The notes under the pieces were generated by a model. That model made no database searches. It saw only the letters and a list, made by a program, of their open reading frames with translations, and had not been told where the DNA came from. A stretch of 64,000 nucleotides of DNA from Algicola sagamiensis DSM 14643 (GTDB lineage Bacteria > Pseudomonadota > Gammaproteobacteria > Enterobacterales > Alteromonadaceae), in NCBI RefSeq assembly GCF_000374485.1, contig NZ_KB894491.1:122446-186445 (forward strand), in the 5' to 3' direction. Numbering within the stretch: position 1 is the first letter of the stretch; the number at the start of each line of letters is the position of its first letter. Positions 53,742-63,317 of the stretch are shown here, piece by piece. A program made the translations under genes and the position numbers.

Positions 53742-55415
53742 CTATGCAGATTGTTTTAGTTCATCCTTTAGCGCACGTCTTAATATTTTACCAACATTTG
53801 TTTTTGGTAATTCATCACGAAACTCGACAAGCTTTGGTACTTTATAAGCAGTAAGCTTCTCACGGCAGTGATTGATCACTTCTTCTTCACTGATAGAGCT
53901 GTCTTTTGCAACAACATAAACCTTCACGACTTCACCAGAAACTTCGTGAGGAACACCTATCGCCGCAACTTCAATCACCTTCGGGTGCATCGCAACCACT
54001 TCTTCAATTTCATTCGGGAAAACATTGAAGCCAGAAACCAAGATCATGTCTTTTTTCCGGTCAACAATATAGAAAAAGCCATTTTCATCCATCACTGCAA
54101 TATCGCCTGTGGCAAACCAGCCATCTTTCAAAACATCAGCTGTTGCATCTGGACGGTTGAGGTACCCTCTCATGACCTGTGGACCTTTCACCCACATTTC
54201 ACCTGGATCACCTTGGGCAACATCCTGCCCATCTTCACCAACCAAGCGAATATCTGTTGATGGTGCTGGTAAGCCGATACTTCCAGTAAAGCCATTACTT
54301 GTATATGGGCATATCGTGACAAGTGGTGAACACTCTGTCAAACCATAGCCTTCCAACAAGCGTGTATTGGTCAGGCTCTCCCACCGTTCTGCGACTGGAC
54401 GTTGAACTGCCATGCCACCACCCAGTGAAACTTTTAGATGGCTGAAATCTAACTCAGCGAACCCAGGCGTATTTAATAACCCATTAAATAAAGTATTCAC
54501 GCCAGTTATCGCTGTAAATGGATACTTCGATAACTCTTTGACAAAACTCGGCATATCTCTCGGATTGGTAATCAGGAGGTTTGTACCACCATATTTCATA
54601 AATGTCAGGCAGTTCGCTGTCAATGCGAAGATGTGATACAGCGGAAGCGCTGTGACAACAAACTCTTTCCCTTTGATTAACTGATGATCCAAGCAGCCAC
54701 TCACTTGCTCAAGATTCCCTACGAGGTTTCCGTGGGTAAGCATTGCACCTTTCGATACACCTGTCGTGCCACCTGTATATTGCAGGAAAGCCAGATCATC
54801 ATGATTGAGGCTTGGCCTGTCATAAGACAGCGACTCACCACGCTTTAAAGTATCTTTAAATGGAATATACCCTGGAAGCTGATAGCTCGGGATCAACTTT
54901 TTGACGTATTTCACCACCAAATTGACGATGGTGCCTTTCACTGTACCGAGCATGTCACCCATTTTCGTCAGGATCACATGTTCAACTTTTGTATTGCCAA
55001 TAACTTCTTCAAGCGTGTGTGCAAAGTTTTCGACAATGAGAATTGCTTTTGCACCCGCATCTGTGAGTTGGTGCTCTAGCTCTCTTGGAGTATATAGTGG
55101 GTTTACATTGATAACGACACAACCCGCTCTCAAGATACCTAAAATTGCAACCGGGTATTGCAATAGGTTCGGCATCATTACAGCAACAGCATCCCCTTTG
55201 TTCAACTTCAAGTCATGCTGCAGATAGGCCGCAAAGTTTCTAGAGAGTTGATCAAGCTCATCATACGTGATGGCTTTGTCCATATTGATATAGGCATCTC
55301 TAGACCGATAAGTGTCTATCGCCTCATCGAATATTTCCAATAGCGACTGATAATGATTAGGATCGATTTCGGTAGGGACCTTTTCAGGATAACTTTTTAA
55401 CCATACCTTTTCCAC
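53742..55415 (-). CDS. fadD: Long-chain fatty-acid-CoA ligase
   Basis: 557 residues from GTG 55415, placed 6 bases after AAGGAGAGG and giving the E. coli-like opening [17 protein letters not shown]; the ATG at 55436 lies upstream of that ribosome site. AMP-forming family: [28 protein letters not shown], and the FadD-specific [20 protein letters not shown]. Activates fatty acids for beta-oxidation at the inner membrane. Followed by rnd. Confidence 0.95.
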   Translation of the reverse strand: MEKVWLKSYPEKVPTEIDPNHYQSLLEIFDEAIDTYRSRDAYINMDKAITYDELDQLSRNFAAYLQHDLKLNKGDAVAVMMPNLLQYPVAILGILRAGCVVINVNPLYTPRELEHQLTDAGAKAILIVENFAHTLEEVIGNTKVEHVILTKMGDMLGTVKGTIVNLVVKYVKKLIPSYQLPGYIPFKDTLKRGESLSYDRPSLNHDDLAFLQYTGGTTGVSKGAMLTHGNLVGNLEQVSGCLDHQLIKGKEFVVTALPLYHIFALTANCLTFMKYGGTNLLITNPRDMPSFVKELSKYPFTAITGVNTLFNGLLNTPGFAELDFSHLKVSLGGGMAVQRPVAERWESLTNTRLLEGYGLTECSPLVTICPYTSNGFTGSIGLPAPSTDIRLVGEDGQDVAQGDPGEMWVKGPQVMRGYLNRPDATADVLKDGWFATGDIAVMDENGFFYIVDRKKDMILVSGFNVFPNEIEEVVAMHPKVIEVAAIGVPHEVSGEVVKVYVVAKDSSISEEEVINHCREKLTAYKVPKLVEFRDELPKTNVGKILRRALKDELKQSA

Positions 55416-55681
55416 TATCCTCTCCTTATTATGCATTTTTTATGTATTTAAGTTTGTACCCAAACTTCTCTTGTAGCACGTTGTTGCAAGTCCATTTGAA
55501 AACAAAACAACGCCTCAAACGACAGAACCAAGATCCGAGCCATTCGCTCAACGACCCCTGTTGGGAACAAGTATATCTCTCGGACAATCCGGCTATTATT
55601 ACTGAGTCTTGACTCTAAATTCAATGCCAACACAAAAATACGAGCAATTATTACGCGATACGCATAAATATCAGACCAATA

Positions 55682-56536
55682 TTAATCATTATTCAACCAA
55701 GCCTTCATTTTTTGGGCAGTTTCGTCCGGGAATTCCATATGACAATGATGCCCCCCTTTTGTAGACAGCATCGTTAGATTTTGATAATGCCTCTGGTACA
55801 TCCCGATCGCTTTTTCGACACGTTGATTCAATTCACCAATGCGATCCTCGGCTAACATCATCAGTACCGGGCATGTGATTTGCGAGATAAATGCTTCAGC
55901 TTGAGAAGGCGTGAAGCGTAGTGCTGATGGAATATTGAGTCGTATATCTGCCGTAAACTTTACACCTTCTGAAGTAGAGATAGCTCCCCGCTCAACAAGG
56001 TATCGTGCAATATCACTATGAAAATTTCCTACGACTGATCGCGCTTCCACTGCTTGATGAATGGATGAATAAACATTTCTGGATTTCGCTTTCATTTTTT
56101 TACGACTCAGAATCGCATCACGAAGTTGCTTCGGCGCTTCTTCAGGAACTGTTGTGACTAACCCAATACTATCAATCAGAATCAGTCGTTCAATCAACTC
56201 AGGAAATGAAGCAGCCAGAACCGTCGCAACCATCCCTCCCATCGAGTGTCCAACAACCGTTACAGAGGACCACCCAAAGTGTTGGATCACATGGACTATC
56301 GTTTCGATCCAATCTACAAAATGATAGTGAGCGCCTTCTGGTCGATGGGAGGAGTAACCATGTCCTGGGAAATCTATCGCAACGACACGATACCCATTCA
56401 AATGAGGCATGATTGGTGTAAAGCTTGCCGCATTATCCAACCAGCCATGCAGTGCAAGTAAAATATGCTCACTTTTTTCCTCATTATCCAAACCAGCGAT
56501 GACTTGATCACCTATTTGTATTTTTATTTCTTTCAT
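55682..56536 (-). CDS. Alpha/beta hydrolase
   Basis: 284 residues. The nucleophile elbow is GHSMGG, the oxyanion segment LALHGWLDNAASF, and the last catalytic His is in GGHHCHMEFP. It resembles cytoplasmic carboxylesterases/thioesterases of the E. coli YheT/BioH-like kind only in general fold, and the substrate is unknown. It lies between slp and fadD on the same strand, so a link to acyl-ester metabolism is possible. Confidence 0.85.
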   Translation of the reverse strand: MKEIKIQIGDQVIAGLDNEEKSEHILLALHGWLDNAASFTPIMPHLNGYRVVAIDFPGHGYSSHRPEGAHYHFVDWIETIVHVIQHFGWSSVTVVGHSMGGMVATVLAASFPELIERLILIDSIGLVTTVPEEAPKQLRDAILSRKKMKAKSRNVYSSIHQAVEARSVVGNFHSDIARYLVERGAISTSEGVKFTADIRLNIPSALRFTPSQAEAFISQITCPVLMMLAEDRIGELNQRVEKAIGMYQRHYQNLTMLSTKGGHHCHMEFPDETAQKMKAWLNND

Positions 56537-56572
56537 TGAAATATTGTCTTTTTGCCTAGAAGTTGCCGATTA

Positions 56573-57106
56573 TTATTTAGATTTTTTTACTTTCACACGA
56601 TGTAGATAAGGGCCATGGTACCAATGATGATGGTGCCAGTAAGGCCAAGGCTCAATATATTCGACTTCTTTCACTTCTGGCCATAGATAAATTTTGACAT
56701 CTGTAAGTGCCGGGAACAAATAAGGGTGTTCGCCAATTTTTCCTTGAATACTATCCCGAATCGTCCCCAGAGCCGTCACCACTTTGCCTTGCTGGTAAAC
56801 AACTGGATCCAAAAACCCTTTGACAACGATTTTAAAGCGGCCTTGCGTCTGCCCCTCAACCTCCGGACGGCCATTATTTCTTAATGGAAATTGTACGACT
56901 TCGATTTCCGTGGTGGATTGATGATTTTGCACCCCAGCAATCACGCCACCCCAGCGCCCTTGAAGTCCAACATTCCCCTTTTGATCGGAAAGAACATCTT
57001 GAAATGAAATAAGCGGTGTTGTGTCTGGGACTCGAAGATTTTTAGGATATTGCGCTGCACAAGAGCAAAGCCCCAAACACAACATAAGCCATATGATATT
57101 TTTCAT
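56573..57106 (-). CDS. Slp family outer-membrane lipoprotein
   Basis: 177 residues from ATG 57106, preceded by AGAGGA. Lipobox GLCSC (Cys 15). Family blocks are PKNLRVPDTTPLISFQDV, QGRWGGVIAGVQNH and RPEVEGQTQGRFKIVVKGFLDP. The C-terminus is His/Tyr-rich (HHHHWYHGPYLHRV), a common Slp ending. Starvation/stress lipoprotein in E. coli. Its place near fadD matches the yeaY-fadD-rnd region of enterobacteria. Confidence 0.9.
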   Translation of the reverse strand: MKNIIWLMLCLGLCSCAAQYPKNLRVPDTTPLISFQDVLSDQKGNVGLQGRWGGVIAGVQNHQSTTEIEVVQFPLRNNGRPEVEGQTQGRFKIVVKGFLDPVVYQQGKVVTALGTIRDSIQGKIGEHPYLFPALTDVKIYLWPEVKEVEYIEPWPYWHHHHWYHGPYLHRVKVKKSK

Positions 57107-57174
57107 ACTTTCCTCTTTAAACAACAAATTTTTCATACATTAGACCGGGCAACACAGGGTCTGGTTTCCTTCAA

Positions 57175-57198
57175 TAAAAAAGGCCAGAAACTGGCCTT
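57175..57198 (-). terminator. Terminator of the FlgO-domain operon
   Basis: An 8-bp stem (57180-57187 with 57191-57198) and a 3-base loop. On the minus strand it is followed by a T run, 25 bases after the last FlgO-domain gene. Confidence 0.75.
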
Positions 57199-57222
57199 CA
57201 TCAAAAATATTGTTGCTTGCAC

Positions 57223-57867
57223 TCAGTAGACTTCTTTTAAGACAAAATAGGGGATCATCCCTTTACTACTGGCAGCAACACTTTTTTCATGAATATCAAT
57301 GATCCGACTTCGTACGATAATCCCTTTTGGGGTATAGCTCAAGGTTCCTGCAAGGACATAATCAATTTTTTGTCGCTTCGCTAATTCCATATAATTTCGT
57401 GAAAATACAAAGTCCCCAGCTACAGTGACCTGGATCGTGTCCATTGTCTTAAAGTCAACGACAGGCCAACCAAACACTTGTAATTCATGAATAAAACTTT
57501 CTGCGATTTGATTTCCTAATCTGCTGGTTTGTTTTAATGATGCATCAAATGACACAAATGATGACACGGCTATGCGTGCTCTATCAGGTAGGTTTGTGGC
57601 TGTTCGATGAAGCTGCATCGCCATTTGCTCTACATAATCACTAATGAGTTTATGATGCTCAGTTAAGCCCATCCCTTTATCAGGGATCACTTCCATCTGA
57701 TGATCGTGCATCCCTTTTTGGTGAAATGCTTCAACCTGAACACAATCAACTTCTTTCCCTAAATCATTGATACATTGATCGCTACTCGCTAAAACGGATG
57801 AACTCGTTAGTATTGCAACACATGCCAAGCTGAATAATTGAAGATTAAAAACATGCTTCTCGTTCAT
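57223..57867 (-). CDS. FlgO-domain protein, third of three
   Basis: 214 residues from ATG 57867, with GGAG about 6 bases upstream. A signal peptide (about 8-28, no lipobox), then a Cys-containing loop, then a FlgO domain: RARIAVSSFVSFDASLKQTS, GNQIAESFIHELQVFGWPVVD, FVFSRNYMEL and DYVLAGTLSYTPKGIIVRSRIID. In Vibrio FlgO is an outer-membrane protein needed for flagellar stability. No flagellar genes are adjacent here. Paralog of the two upstream genes. Confidence 0.75.
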   Translation of the reverse strand: MNEKHVFNLQLFSLACVAILTSSSVLASSDQCINDLGKEVDCVQVEAFHQKGMHDHQMEVIPDKGMGLTEHHKLISDYVEQMAMQLHRTATNLPDRARIAVSSFVSFDASLKQTSRLGNQIAESFIHELQVFGWPVVDFKTMDTIQVTVAGDFVFSRNYMELAKRQKIDYVLAGTLSYTPKGIIVRSRIIDIHEKSVAASSKGMIPYFVLKEVY

Positions 57868-57879
57868 TGTCATCTCCCT

Positions 57880-58617
57880 TTACTTCGTGCCCGATGATTT
57901 TAAACGGATATTCGACTCAACCTGACTGCTGATCAGCGCTTTCGCCACTTGATCTGGGATAAACCCCTGAGTAGAGGCAACAACACGTTTCGAATCCATC
58001 CCCAAAATCCGTGCATTCAATAAAACACCACCCTTATGGTTCACCATTGTGCCTGCAAGAATGTAATTAATGGGTAATGCTTCTTTCAGCTCAAGGTAGT
58101 CTCGGGTCATGACAAAATCCCCTTTGTCTGTGATCCGAATATAATCCGTCACTTTATAGTCCAGCACCGGAATACCAAATTGGTGAATTTCGTGGATAAA
58201 ACTTTCCGCAATTTGGTTACCTAGGAGGTCTGTTTGATCAAATTGACCATCAAGGTAGATGAAACTTGCCACAGCAAGCGGCGTATCCGCACTAATTTCT
58301 TTCAGGTTATGCACGAGGTCCTGCATCATACCTTTCACGTAATGATTAATATTTTTGACTGGAATATCCGAACCAAATTTGAGTACAGCCTGCAAAAAGT
58401 TGCCGTCTTCTGTTGCCGAGCCAAAGGCACCACCCGCTTGTTGCGAAAAATAATCGGCCCCACCCTCTTGTGGTACACCAGAAAGGCTAATGGAGTCTTC
58501 CTGTTCCACGACAGGCTGATTCGTTTCTTGTTCTGCTGCGGTTTCGTCACCAAACCAGGGCATGGATTCACAACCCGACAAGCAAATACACATCATGATG
58601 AATAAAGCGAACCTCAT
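57880..58617 (-). CDS. FlgO-domain lipoprotein, second of three
   Basis: 245 residues from ATG 58617. The signal ends in lipobox CLSGC (Cys 16). After a Gln/Glu-rich linker the FlgO domain reads DTPLAVASFIYLDGQFDQTD, GNQIAESFIHEIHQFGIPVLD, FVMTRDYLEL and NYILAGTMVNHKGGVLLNARI. It keeps the GNQIAESF block almost identically to the third gene, so these two are the closest pair. Short spacing to both neighbours indicates one operon. Confidence 0.78.
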   Translation of the reverse strand: MRFALFIMMCICLSGCESMPWFGDETAAEQETNQPVVEQEDSISLSGVPQEGGADYFSQQAGGAFGSATEDGNFLQAVLKFGSDIPVKNINHYVKGMMQDLVHNLKEISADTPLAVASFIYLDGQFDQTDLLGNQIAESFIHEIHQFGIPVLDYKVTDYIRITDKGDFVMTRDYLELKEALPINYILAGTMVNHKGGVLLNARILGMDSKRVVASTQGFIPDQVAKALISSQVESNIRLKSSGTK

Positions 58618-58630
58618 TGTAACCTCCAAC

Positions 58631-59239
58631 TTAATAAGCTACGCGATGAATAGCGTTGTCGCGCATGCGAACCTTTTCACTACGCCAAAAAATATTTTGT
58701 GGAATATAGTCTGTAGCGGCAGCTAAAATACGACGATTGTTCAACTGGATCAGCTTCGTGTTCACAACTAAACCATTCTCCTGCGGCACGAGCGTGCCAG
58801 TGATAATATAGTCAATGGTTTGGGAGGAAGACAGGTCATCCAGATCACGGGACAGAGAAATATCAACCCCTTCTTTAATGTCAATAAATGGTGTCGCACG
58901 AAATTCCTGAACACGAAGACCACGTTGAACAACAGAAGTGATCATCCCTTCTTGAAGCTGATTCCCAGCAAAATACATCGGATCTGCTTTATGACCAGGT
59001 TGCTTTAACGTGTCAGCAAATACAAATGTCGTCACCGCGATATTGGCATTCGCCTGCAACTCTTGTAGAGAGCGCAGTAACTGAGACACCATCCGGTTTG
59101 TATAAAACTGGATCCCGCGACGATCCTGAGAGGGTGTATAATTCGTATATCGTTTTTCAGGTACAGGAACTGCCTCATCCTGAAAAAAAGCACATCCAGA
59201 TAACAACAATATACCCAGACAAAAAATTGACACTCGCAT
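58631..59239 (-). CDS. FlgO-domain lipoprotein, first of three
   Basis: 202 residues from ATG 59239, with GGTGA 5 bases upstream. Lipobox LLSGC (Cys 16). The FlgO domain is more diverged: ANIAVTTFVFADTLKQ, GNQLQEGMITSVVQRGLRVQ, ISLSRDLDDL, DYIITGTLVPQENGLVVNTKLI. First gene of a three-gene minus-strand operon; each encodes a related envelope protein. Flagellar involvement is inferred from the family only. Confidence 0.75.
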   Translation of the reverse strand: MRVSIFCLGILLLSGCAFFQDEAVPVPEKRYTNYTPSQDRRGIQFYTNRMVSQLLRSLQELQANANIAVTTFVFADTLKQPGHKADPMYFAGNQLQEGMITSVVQRGLRVQEFRATPFIDIKEGVDISLSRDLDDLSSSQTIDYIITGTLVPQENGLVVNTKLIQLNNRRILAAATDYIPQNIFWRSEKVRMRDNAIHRVAY

Positions 59240-59390
59240 CGTTTCACCGCTACATAACACTAAAATTAGGCTTGTCTATGCAATTTTTTTGCCAAGAGTA
59301 ATTAGGGTCTGTTGACCTTTACTCAATGTCACTACTGGCGGCTGAAAAAGTCTCACTTTTTGTTGTGATAACGCGAAGCTGTGACCCGAC

Positions 59391-59422
59391 AATAAATGTT
59401 ATGTTGTAACATAACATTTATT
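59391..59422. promoter_or_regulatory. Zur-like operator upstream of the COG0523 gene
   Basis: A 32-base inverted repeat with perfect 15-base arms (59391-59405 and 59408-59422) around a GT centre. It contains TGTTA-N5-TAACA at 59397-59411, the core spacing of gammaproteobacterial Zur boxes. It lies 46 bases before the zinc-GTPase start. Zur binding is inferred. Confidence 0.75.
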
Positions 59423-59467
59423 GTGTTTAACTGAATAACATTCGTGATAATGAGTGGATGATAAACG

Positions 59468-60667
59468 ATGGCAAAACTCCCGGTCACTGTGCTTTCTGGT
59501 TTTCTTGGCGCAGGTAAAACAACTGTGCTCAGTCATATTCTCAATAACCGACAAGGTCAAAAGGTTGCTGTGATTGTGAATGACATGAGTGAAATCAACA
59601 TTGATGCTACGATGGTTCAAAATGAAGTCCAGCTCAGCCATCAAGAAGAGAAACTTGTAGAAATGAGTAATGGATGTATCTGTTGCACCCTTCGGGAAGA
59701 TTTACTAATTGAGATAAATAAGCTTGCGAAAGATGGTCACTTTGATTATTTAGTGATTGAATCAACGGGTATTTCTGAACCACTTCCAGTTGCTGAAACA
59801 TTCACATTTGCTGATGAAAATGGCCGTTCTCTTTCTGATGTTGCCCAATTGGATACCATGGTCACCGTTGTAGATGCTGTGAACTTTTTAAAAGATTATG
59901 ATGCAGCGAACTCACTTCAAGAAACAGGAGAATCACTTGGAGAAGAGGATGAAAGAAGCGTGTCCGATCTCCTCGTCGATCAAGTTGAATTTGCCGATGT
60001 GCTGCTCATCAGTAAAACCGACTTGGTCGATACTGTCGATGTCGAAAGGTTAATCGCAACTTTAAAAGCCTTAAATACACACGCAAAAATCCTCCCGATT
60101 CAAAACGGCCAAGTCGATTTAAATCAGGTGCTTAATACTGGGTTATTTGACTTTGAACGTGCGCAACAAGCGCCTGGATGGCTGAAAGAAATGCGTGGTG
60201 AGCATATTCCTGAGACTGAGGAATATGGTATCAGCTCCTTTAGTTATGTGGCTCGTCGTCCATTTCATCCCGAGAAATTCTATCAATTTCTTCATCATAC
60301 GGAAGATTTCGGTAAGCTCCTTCGCTCAAAGGGTTATTTTTGGTTAGCATCACGGCCAGAATTTGCTGGGCAATGGAGTCAAGCTGGCGGTATTGCGCGT
60401 TATGGATTTGCCGGCATGTTTTGGAAAGCCGTCCCACAAGAAAAATGGCCTACGGATGAAACATCTATTTCTGCAATCAAAAATAACTGGGTAGAACCAT
60501 TTGGAGATATGCGCCAAGAGCTTGTCTTTATTGGTCAAGATTTAGATCAACTCGCCATGACAAAAGCACTCAACGCATGCCTGCTTTCGGATCAGGAGCT
60601 TCATCAAGGTAAAGATTATTGGTCAACGCTCAGTGACCCTTTTCCTAGCTGGAGCCAAATCCAATGA
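59468..60667 (+). CDS. zigA: COG0523 GTPase, putative zinc chaperone (ZigA/YeiR-like)
   Basis: 399 residues. GTP-binding motifs: Walker [11 protein letters not shown] near residue 10, and SKTD near 180. The metal-binding CxCC motif is in [12 protein letters not shown]. The C-terminal CobW_C domain includes [14 protein letters not shown] and [18 protein letters not shown]. These GTPases deliver metal to client proteins, and those under Zur act in zinc scarcity. A Zur-like operator precedes it, and the stop overlaps the DUF1826 start (ATGA). Confidence 0.88.
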   Translation: MAKLPVTVLSGFLGAGKTTVLSHILNNRQGQKVAVIVNDMSEINIDATMVQNEVQLSHQEEKLVEMSNGCICCTLREDLLIEINKLAKDGHFDYLVIESTGISEPLPVAETFTFADENGRSLSDVAQLDTMVTVVDAVNFLKDYDAANSLQETGESLGEEDERSVSDLLVDQVEFADVLLISKTDLVDTVDVERLIATLKALNTHAKILPIQNGQVDLNQVLNTGLFDFERAQQAPGWLKEMRGEHIPETEEYGISSFSYVARRPFHPEKFYQFLHHTEDFGKLLRSKGYFWLASRPEFAGQWSQAGGIARYGFAGMFWKAVPQEKWPTDETSISAIKNNWVEPFGDMRQELVFIGQDLDQLAMTKALNACLLSDQELHQGKDYWSTLSDPFPSWSQIQ

Positions 60668-61335
60668 GCACAATGACCTCAAATATTTCCCCGACGAAGC
60701 AAACGCCTGTAACCCGCTTCGCGATCACCGGAAAGGACCCGTCGGTGCTCACTGATATCTACCAGGAAAAGACAAATCTTGTCATTTGGCAACGCCACTT
60801 ATCCCAAGATATATCTAATGCTGTCCAGTCTTTATTCGATCAAAGTCCAAACTTTCAAGCTTCATGGGTTGTCAGTCCAGACAATGTCGGCTCAGTCCTA
60901 CACGATAGGCTTGGATCAGCGGCGGCGCTTGAGCCTCTGTTATCCGATATCACACAACTCGTTGATATGTTTTGTTGCCTGTTCGATCTTCGCCGAGCAG
61001 GGATGCGGATTACAGTCCTTGATCGAGCCATGTGCCCCCGATTTCATGTGGATCGGGTTCCATGCCGTCTAGTAACCACTTATCAAGGTGATGCAACACA
61101 ATGGATACCCCATCACCTTGTCAATAGAGCTCAACTCGGTGGCCAACACGGACTTGATGATGAGCAATCCGGTTTATTCGACACCCAAGATACTATTGAG
61201 CAATGTACCCAAGGTGATGTCGCTTTACTTAAAGGAGAACTTTGGGCAGGGAATGAGGGTGCAGGTCTTGTCCACCGATCCCCACCTTACAATCGGAAAC
61301 CACGCTTGATCGTGACCTTAGATTTTGCTGATTAA
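60664..61335 (+). CDS. DUF1826 family protein
   Basis: 223 residues, cytoplasmic. Family marks are [38 protein letters not shown] and GLVHRSPP. The fold is unknown to me, though the CPRFHVD and HRSPP segments look like metal ligands. The gene is commonly linked to COG0523 zinc GTPases, and here the starts overlap, so translation is coupled. A zinc-limitation role is inferred from this linkage. Confidence 0.82.
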   Translation: MSTMTSNISPTKQTPVTRFAITGKDPSVLTDIYQEKTNLVIWQRHLSQDISNAVQSLFDQSPNFQASWVVSPDNVGSVLHDRLGSAAALEPLLSDITQLVDMFCCLFDLRRAGMRITVLDRAMCPRFHVDRVPCRLVTTYQGDATQWIPHHLVNRAQLGGQHGLDDEQSGLFDTQDTIEQCTQGDVALLKGELWAGNEGAGLVHRSPPYNRKPRLIVTLDFAD

Positions 61336-61478
61336 TTATCATTGTTTACACTATTCTTGTCTGTAAACACCGAGCCAAGGTGAAGAAGTGAAATCAATTA
61401 CAAGCTCATGTGAAGTCAACATAAGATAAAAATCCAAAACAATAATATTGAAACAAAATTGACTGAGGAAAACTGGAT

Positions 61479-61913
61479 ATGAAAACATCCCAAATTGTGA
61501 CTGATCGAGTAGCCATTGGCTTGTCACTTACATGCGCTCTTCATTGTATGCTACTCCCATCGCTTTTGCTTCTGTTACCTAGTATCGCAGCGTTATCCTT
61601 GAATACCGAAGCCTTTCACATCACATTGGTCATCGCTGTCATCCCAAGCAGTTTATTTGCTTTAAAAGCTGGATATCAACAACATGGTAACTCGTGGGTG
61701 ATTTTTGGGGTCAGCATTGGATTAATCTTGTTAGTGCTCGCCCTCCTTCTTGGTACCGGCATACTTGGAGAGCAAGGAGAACTTATCTTAACTGTGATCG
61801 GGTCCATTTGTATCGCTTTCGGACATAGCGCGAATTATCAATTGAGCAAAAAAGGAATGCATGAGAACTGTTGCCCTGACAAGATATCAACATCTCAGCT
61901 TCACTCTGAATAA
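61479..61913 (+). CDS. MerC-domain membrane protein
   Basis: 144 residues with four membrane segments. The MerC-like pair of Cys occurs in segment 1 (LTCALHCMLLPS, residues 19 and 23), and the tail has CCPDK. Mercury resistance genes are absent here; similar MerC-domain genes occur in zinc-responsive clusters, so metal transport or sensing is plausible. Its 3' end overlaps the convergent DUF3299 gene by 13 bases. Confidence 0.8.
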   Translation: MKTSQIVTDRVAIGLSLTCALHCMLLPSLLLLLPSIAALSLNTEAFHITLVIAVIPSSLFALKAGYQQHGNSWVIFGVSIGLILLVLALLLGTGILGEQGELILTVIGSICIAFGHSANYQLSKKGMHENCCPDKISTSQLHSE

Positions 61914-62533
61914 AGTTGAATTGACTGCATCTGCATACGATAAGCTGCGGTTGCAGTATCATTTTCAATCAACGAAGTCTGTAACCATCCTGAAACCCAA
62001 AATGCATCATACAAATCTACTAACTTAAAACCTTGTTTCGCCTCAACATAAATAATTTGATTTGGAGGCGGTGGAGGAACGTGAATACAAGCACCATAAT
62101 AAGGAACCAAAAAAAAGTGTGTCACTCTTTGCGCCTCATTAAAAGCCAATGGCACAACGTACCCGGCAATTCGAATTGGTTTATTATTCATTTCTGGGAT
62201 CACTTTTGTTGAAGTAAGCGCCCGCTGGTATCGGTCATCTTTGAATCGCTTTTTTTTATTTTGCAGTTGGCTCTCAATCTGATCTTCAATTGAACCATCT
62301 TCAACATCAGTAATATAACTTGGCGGATTGAGGATTGCATCCAGATCTTCCTCTGGCATTAGCTCAGTCCACTCAACCATTTTAAATTGGTATTTTATCT
62401 GACTGTCTTCGGTAAGCACGTTCGATTGGGTTTGCACATCATGTTTATTTGATTTCCCACATGAGATAAAGAAAAGCAAACAGAAAATCAAGATACAAAT
62501 TTGAGACTGTCGAGATGGAAGCTGAGCGCACAT
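61901..62533 (-). CDS. DUF3299 lipoprotein, zinc-cluster associated
   Basis: 210 residues. The N-terminal signal has a lipobox-like LFFISC (Cys 25). The domain is recognised from PIRIAGYVVPLAFNEAQ and THFFLVPYYGACIHVPPPPP, with Cys and His suited to metal contact. It resembles P. aeruginosa PA4066, encoded with a MacB-like transporter in a zinc-repressed operon, as I recall. The gene is divergent from the transporter and shares the second Zur-like site with it. Confidence 0.78.
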   Translation of the reverse strand: MCAQLPSRQSQICILIFCLLFFISCGKSNKHDVQTQSNVLTEDSQIKYQFKMVEWTELMPEEDLDAILNPPSYITDVEDGSIEDQIESQLQNKKKRFKDDRYQRALTSTKVIPEMNNKPIRIAGYVVPLAFNEAQRVTHFFLVPYYGACIHVPPPPPNQIIYVEAKQGFKLVDLYDAFWVSGWLQTSLIENDTATAAYRMQMQSIQLYSE

Positions 62534-62559
62534 AAGACAAACAGAGTTTTAGTTAAATT

Positions 62560-62574
62560 TGTTACATGATAACA
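62560..62574. promoter_or_regulatory. Second Zur-like site
   Basis: TGTTA-CATGA-TAACA has the same TGTTA-N5-TAACA spacing as the operator upstream of the COG0523 gene, but with less flanking symmetry. It lies between the divergent DUF3299 and transporter ATPase genes, 27 and 51 bases from their starts. Confidence 0.55.
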
Positions 62575-62624
62575 TCACAAAATAAATATGTAAGTACAAC
62601 CTAATATGGCTAGAGGAGAGTGCA

Positions 62625-63317
62625 GTGATTCAGCTCAAAGATATTCGTTTTCACTACCCAAATTCACCTCATGAATCGATGCTGAACATTCCTCACTGGT
62701 CGCTATCTCATCACGAGCACACTTTTATTTATGGTCCTTCTGGCTGTGGCAAAACAACTTTTCTCAATTTACTTAGTGGCTTACTCACACCCACTCACGG
62801 GACAATTGACGTGTGCCAGCAACGACTTGATCGCATGAGTTCTCGACAACGCGATCGGTTTCGCGCTGGGCACATCGGTTATGTATTTCAACAATTGAAC
62901 CTGATCCCGTATTTAAATGCAATTGAGAACATTCAGTTAGCAAGTTATTTTTCCCCTTCAACAGAAGCAAAGAGTTCGATTTTAGACATCAAGCATTTGC
63001 TGAGATCACTCAATATGACTAAGCATGAATGGAGCCAGCCAACACGACAACTCAGTCTTGGTCAGCAACAACGTGTTGCTATTGCGCGCGCGCTGATCAA
63101 TAAACCCAAATTACTTATCGCGGATGAGCCAACATCAGCACTTGATAGCAAGAATACAAAAACAATCATGTCATTTATGATGTCACTCTCAAAATCACAT
63201 CAAGTATCGCTGGTGTTTGTGAGCCATGACTTATCGTTGGCTGATTATTTTCATCGCGTTGAACCATTTCAACATATCAATCAATGGGAATCGATTGCAT
63301 CATGTTCTTACAACTAG
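62625..63317 (+). CDS. ABC transporter ATP-binding subunit, MacB/LolD type
   Basis: 230 residues from GTG 62625, preceded by GAGGAG. Walker A FIYGPSGCGKTTFLNLLSGL, signature LSLGQQQRVAIARAL, Walker B LLIADEPTSALD. This is the short stand-alone ATPase of FtsX-type transporters that move material to or act on the envelope. It overlaps the permease start by 16 bases. It resembles P. aeruginosa PA4064 in context; the substrate is not known. Confidence 0.88.
   Translation: MIQLKDIRFHYPNSPHESMLNIPHWSLSHHEHTFIYGPSGCGKTTFLNLLSGLLTPTHGTIDVCQQRLDRMSSRQRDRFRAGHIGYVFQQLNLIPYLNAIENIQLASYFSPSTEAKSSILDIKHLLRSLNMTKHEWSQPTRQLSLGQQQRVAIARALINKPKLLIADEPTSALDSKNTKTIMSFMMSLSKSHQVSLVFVSHDLSLADYFHRVEPFQHINQWESIASCSYN

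Noticed and set aside
55448..55633. 61-codon minus-strand frame between the hydrolase and fadD
   Set aside because: No ribosome site or recognisable protein pattern, and the composition looks intergenic.
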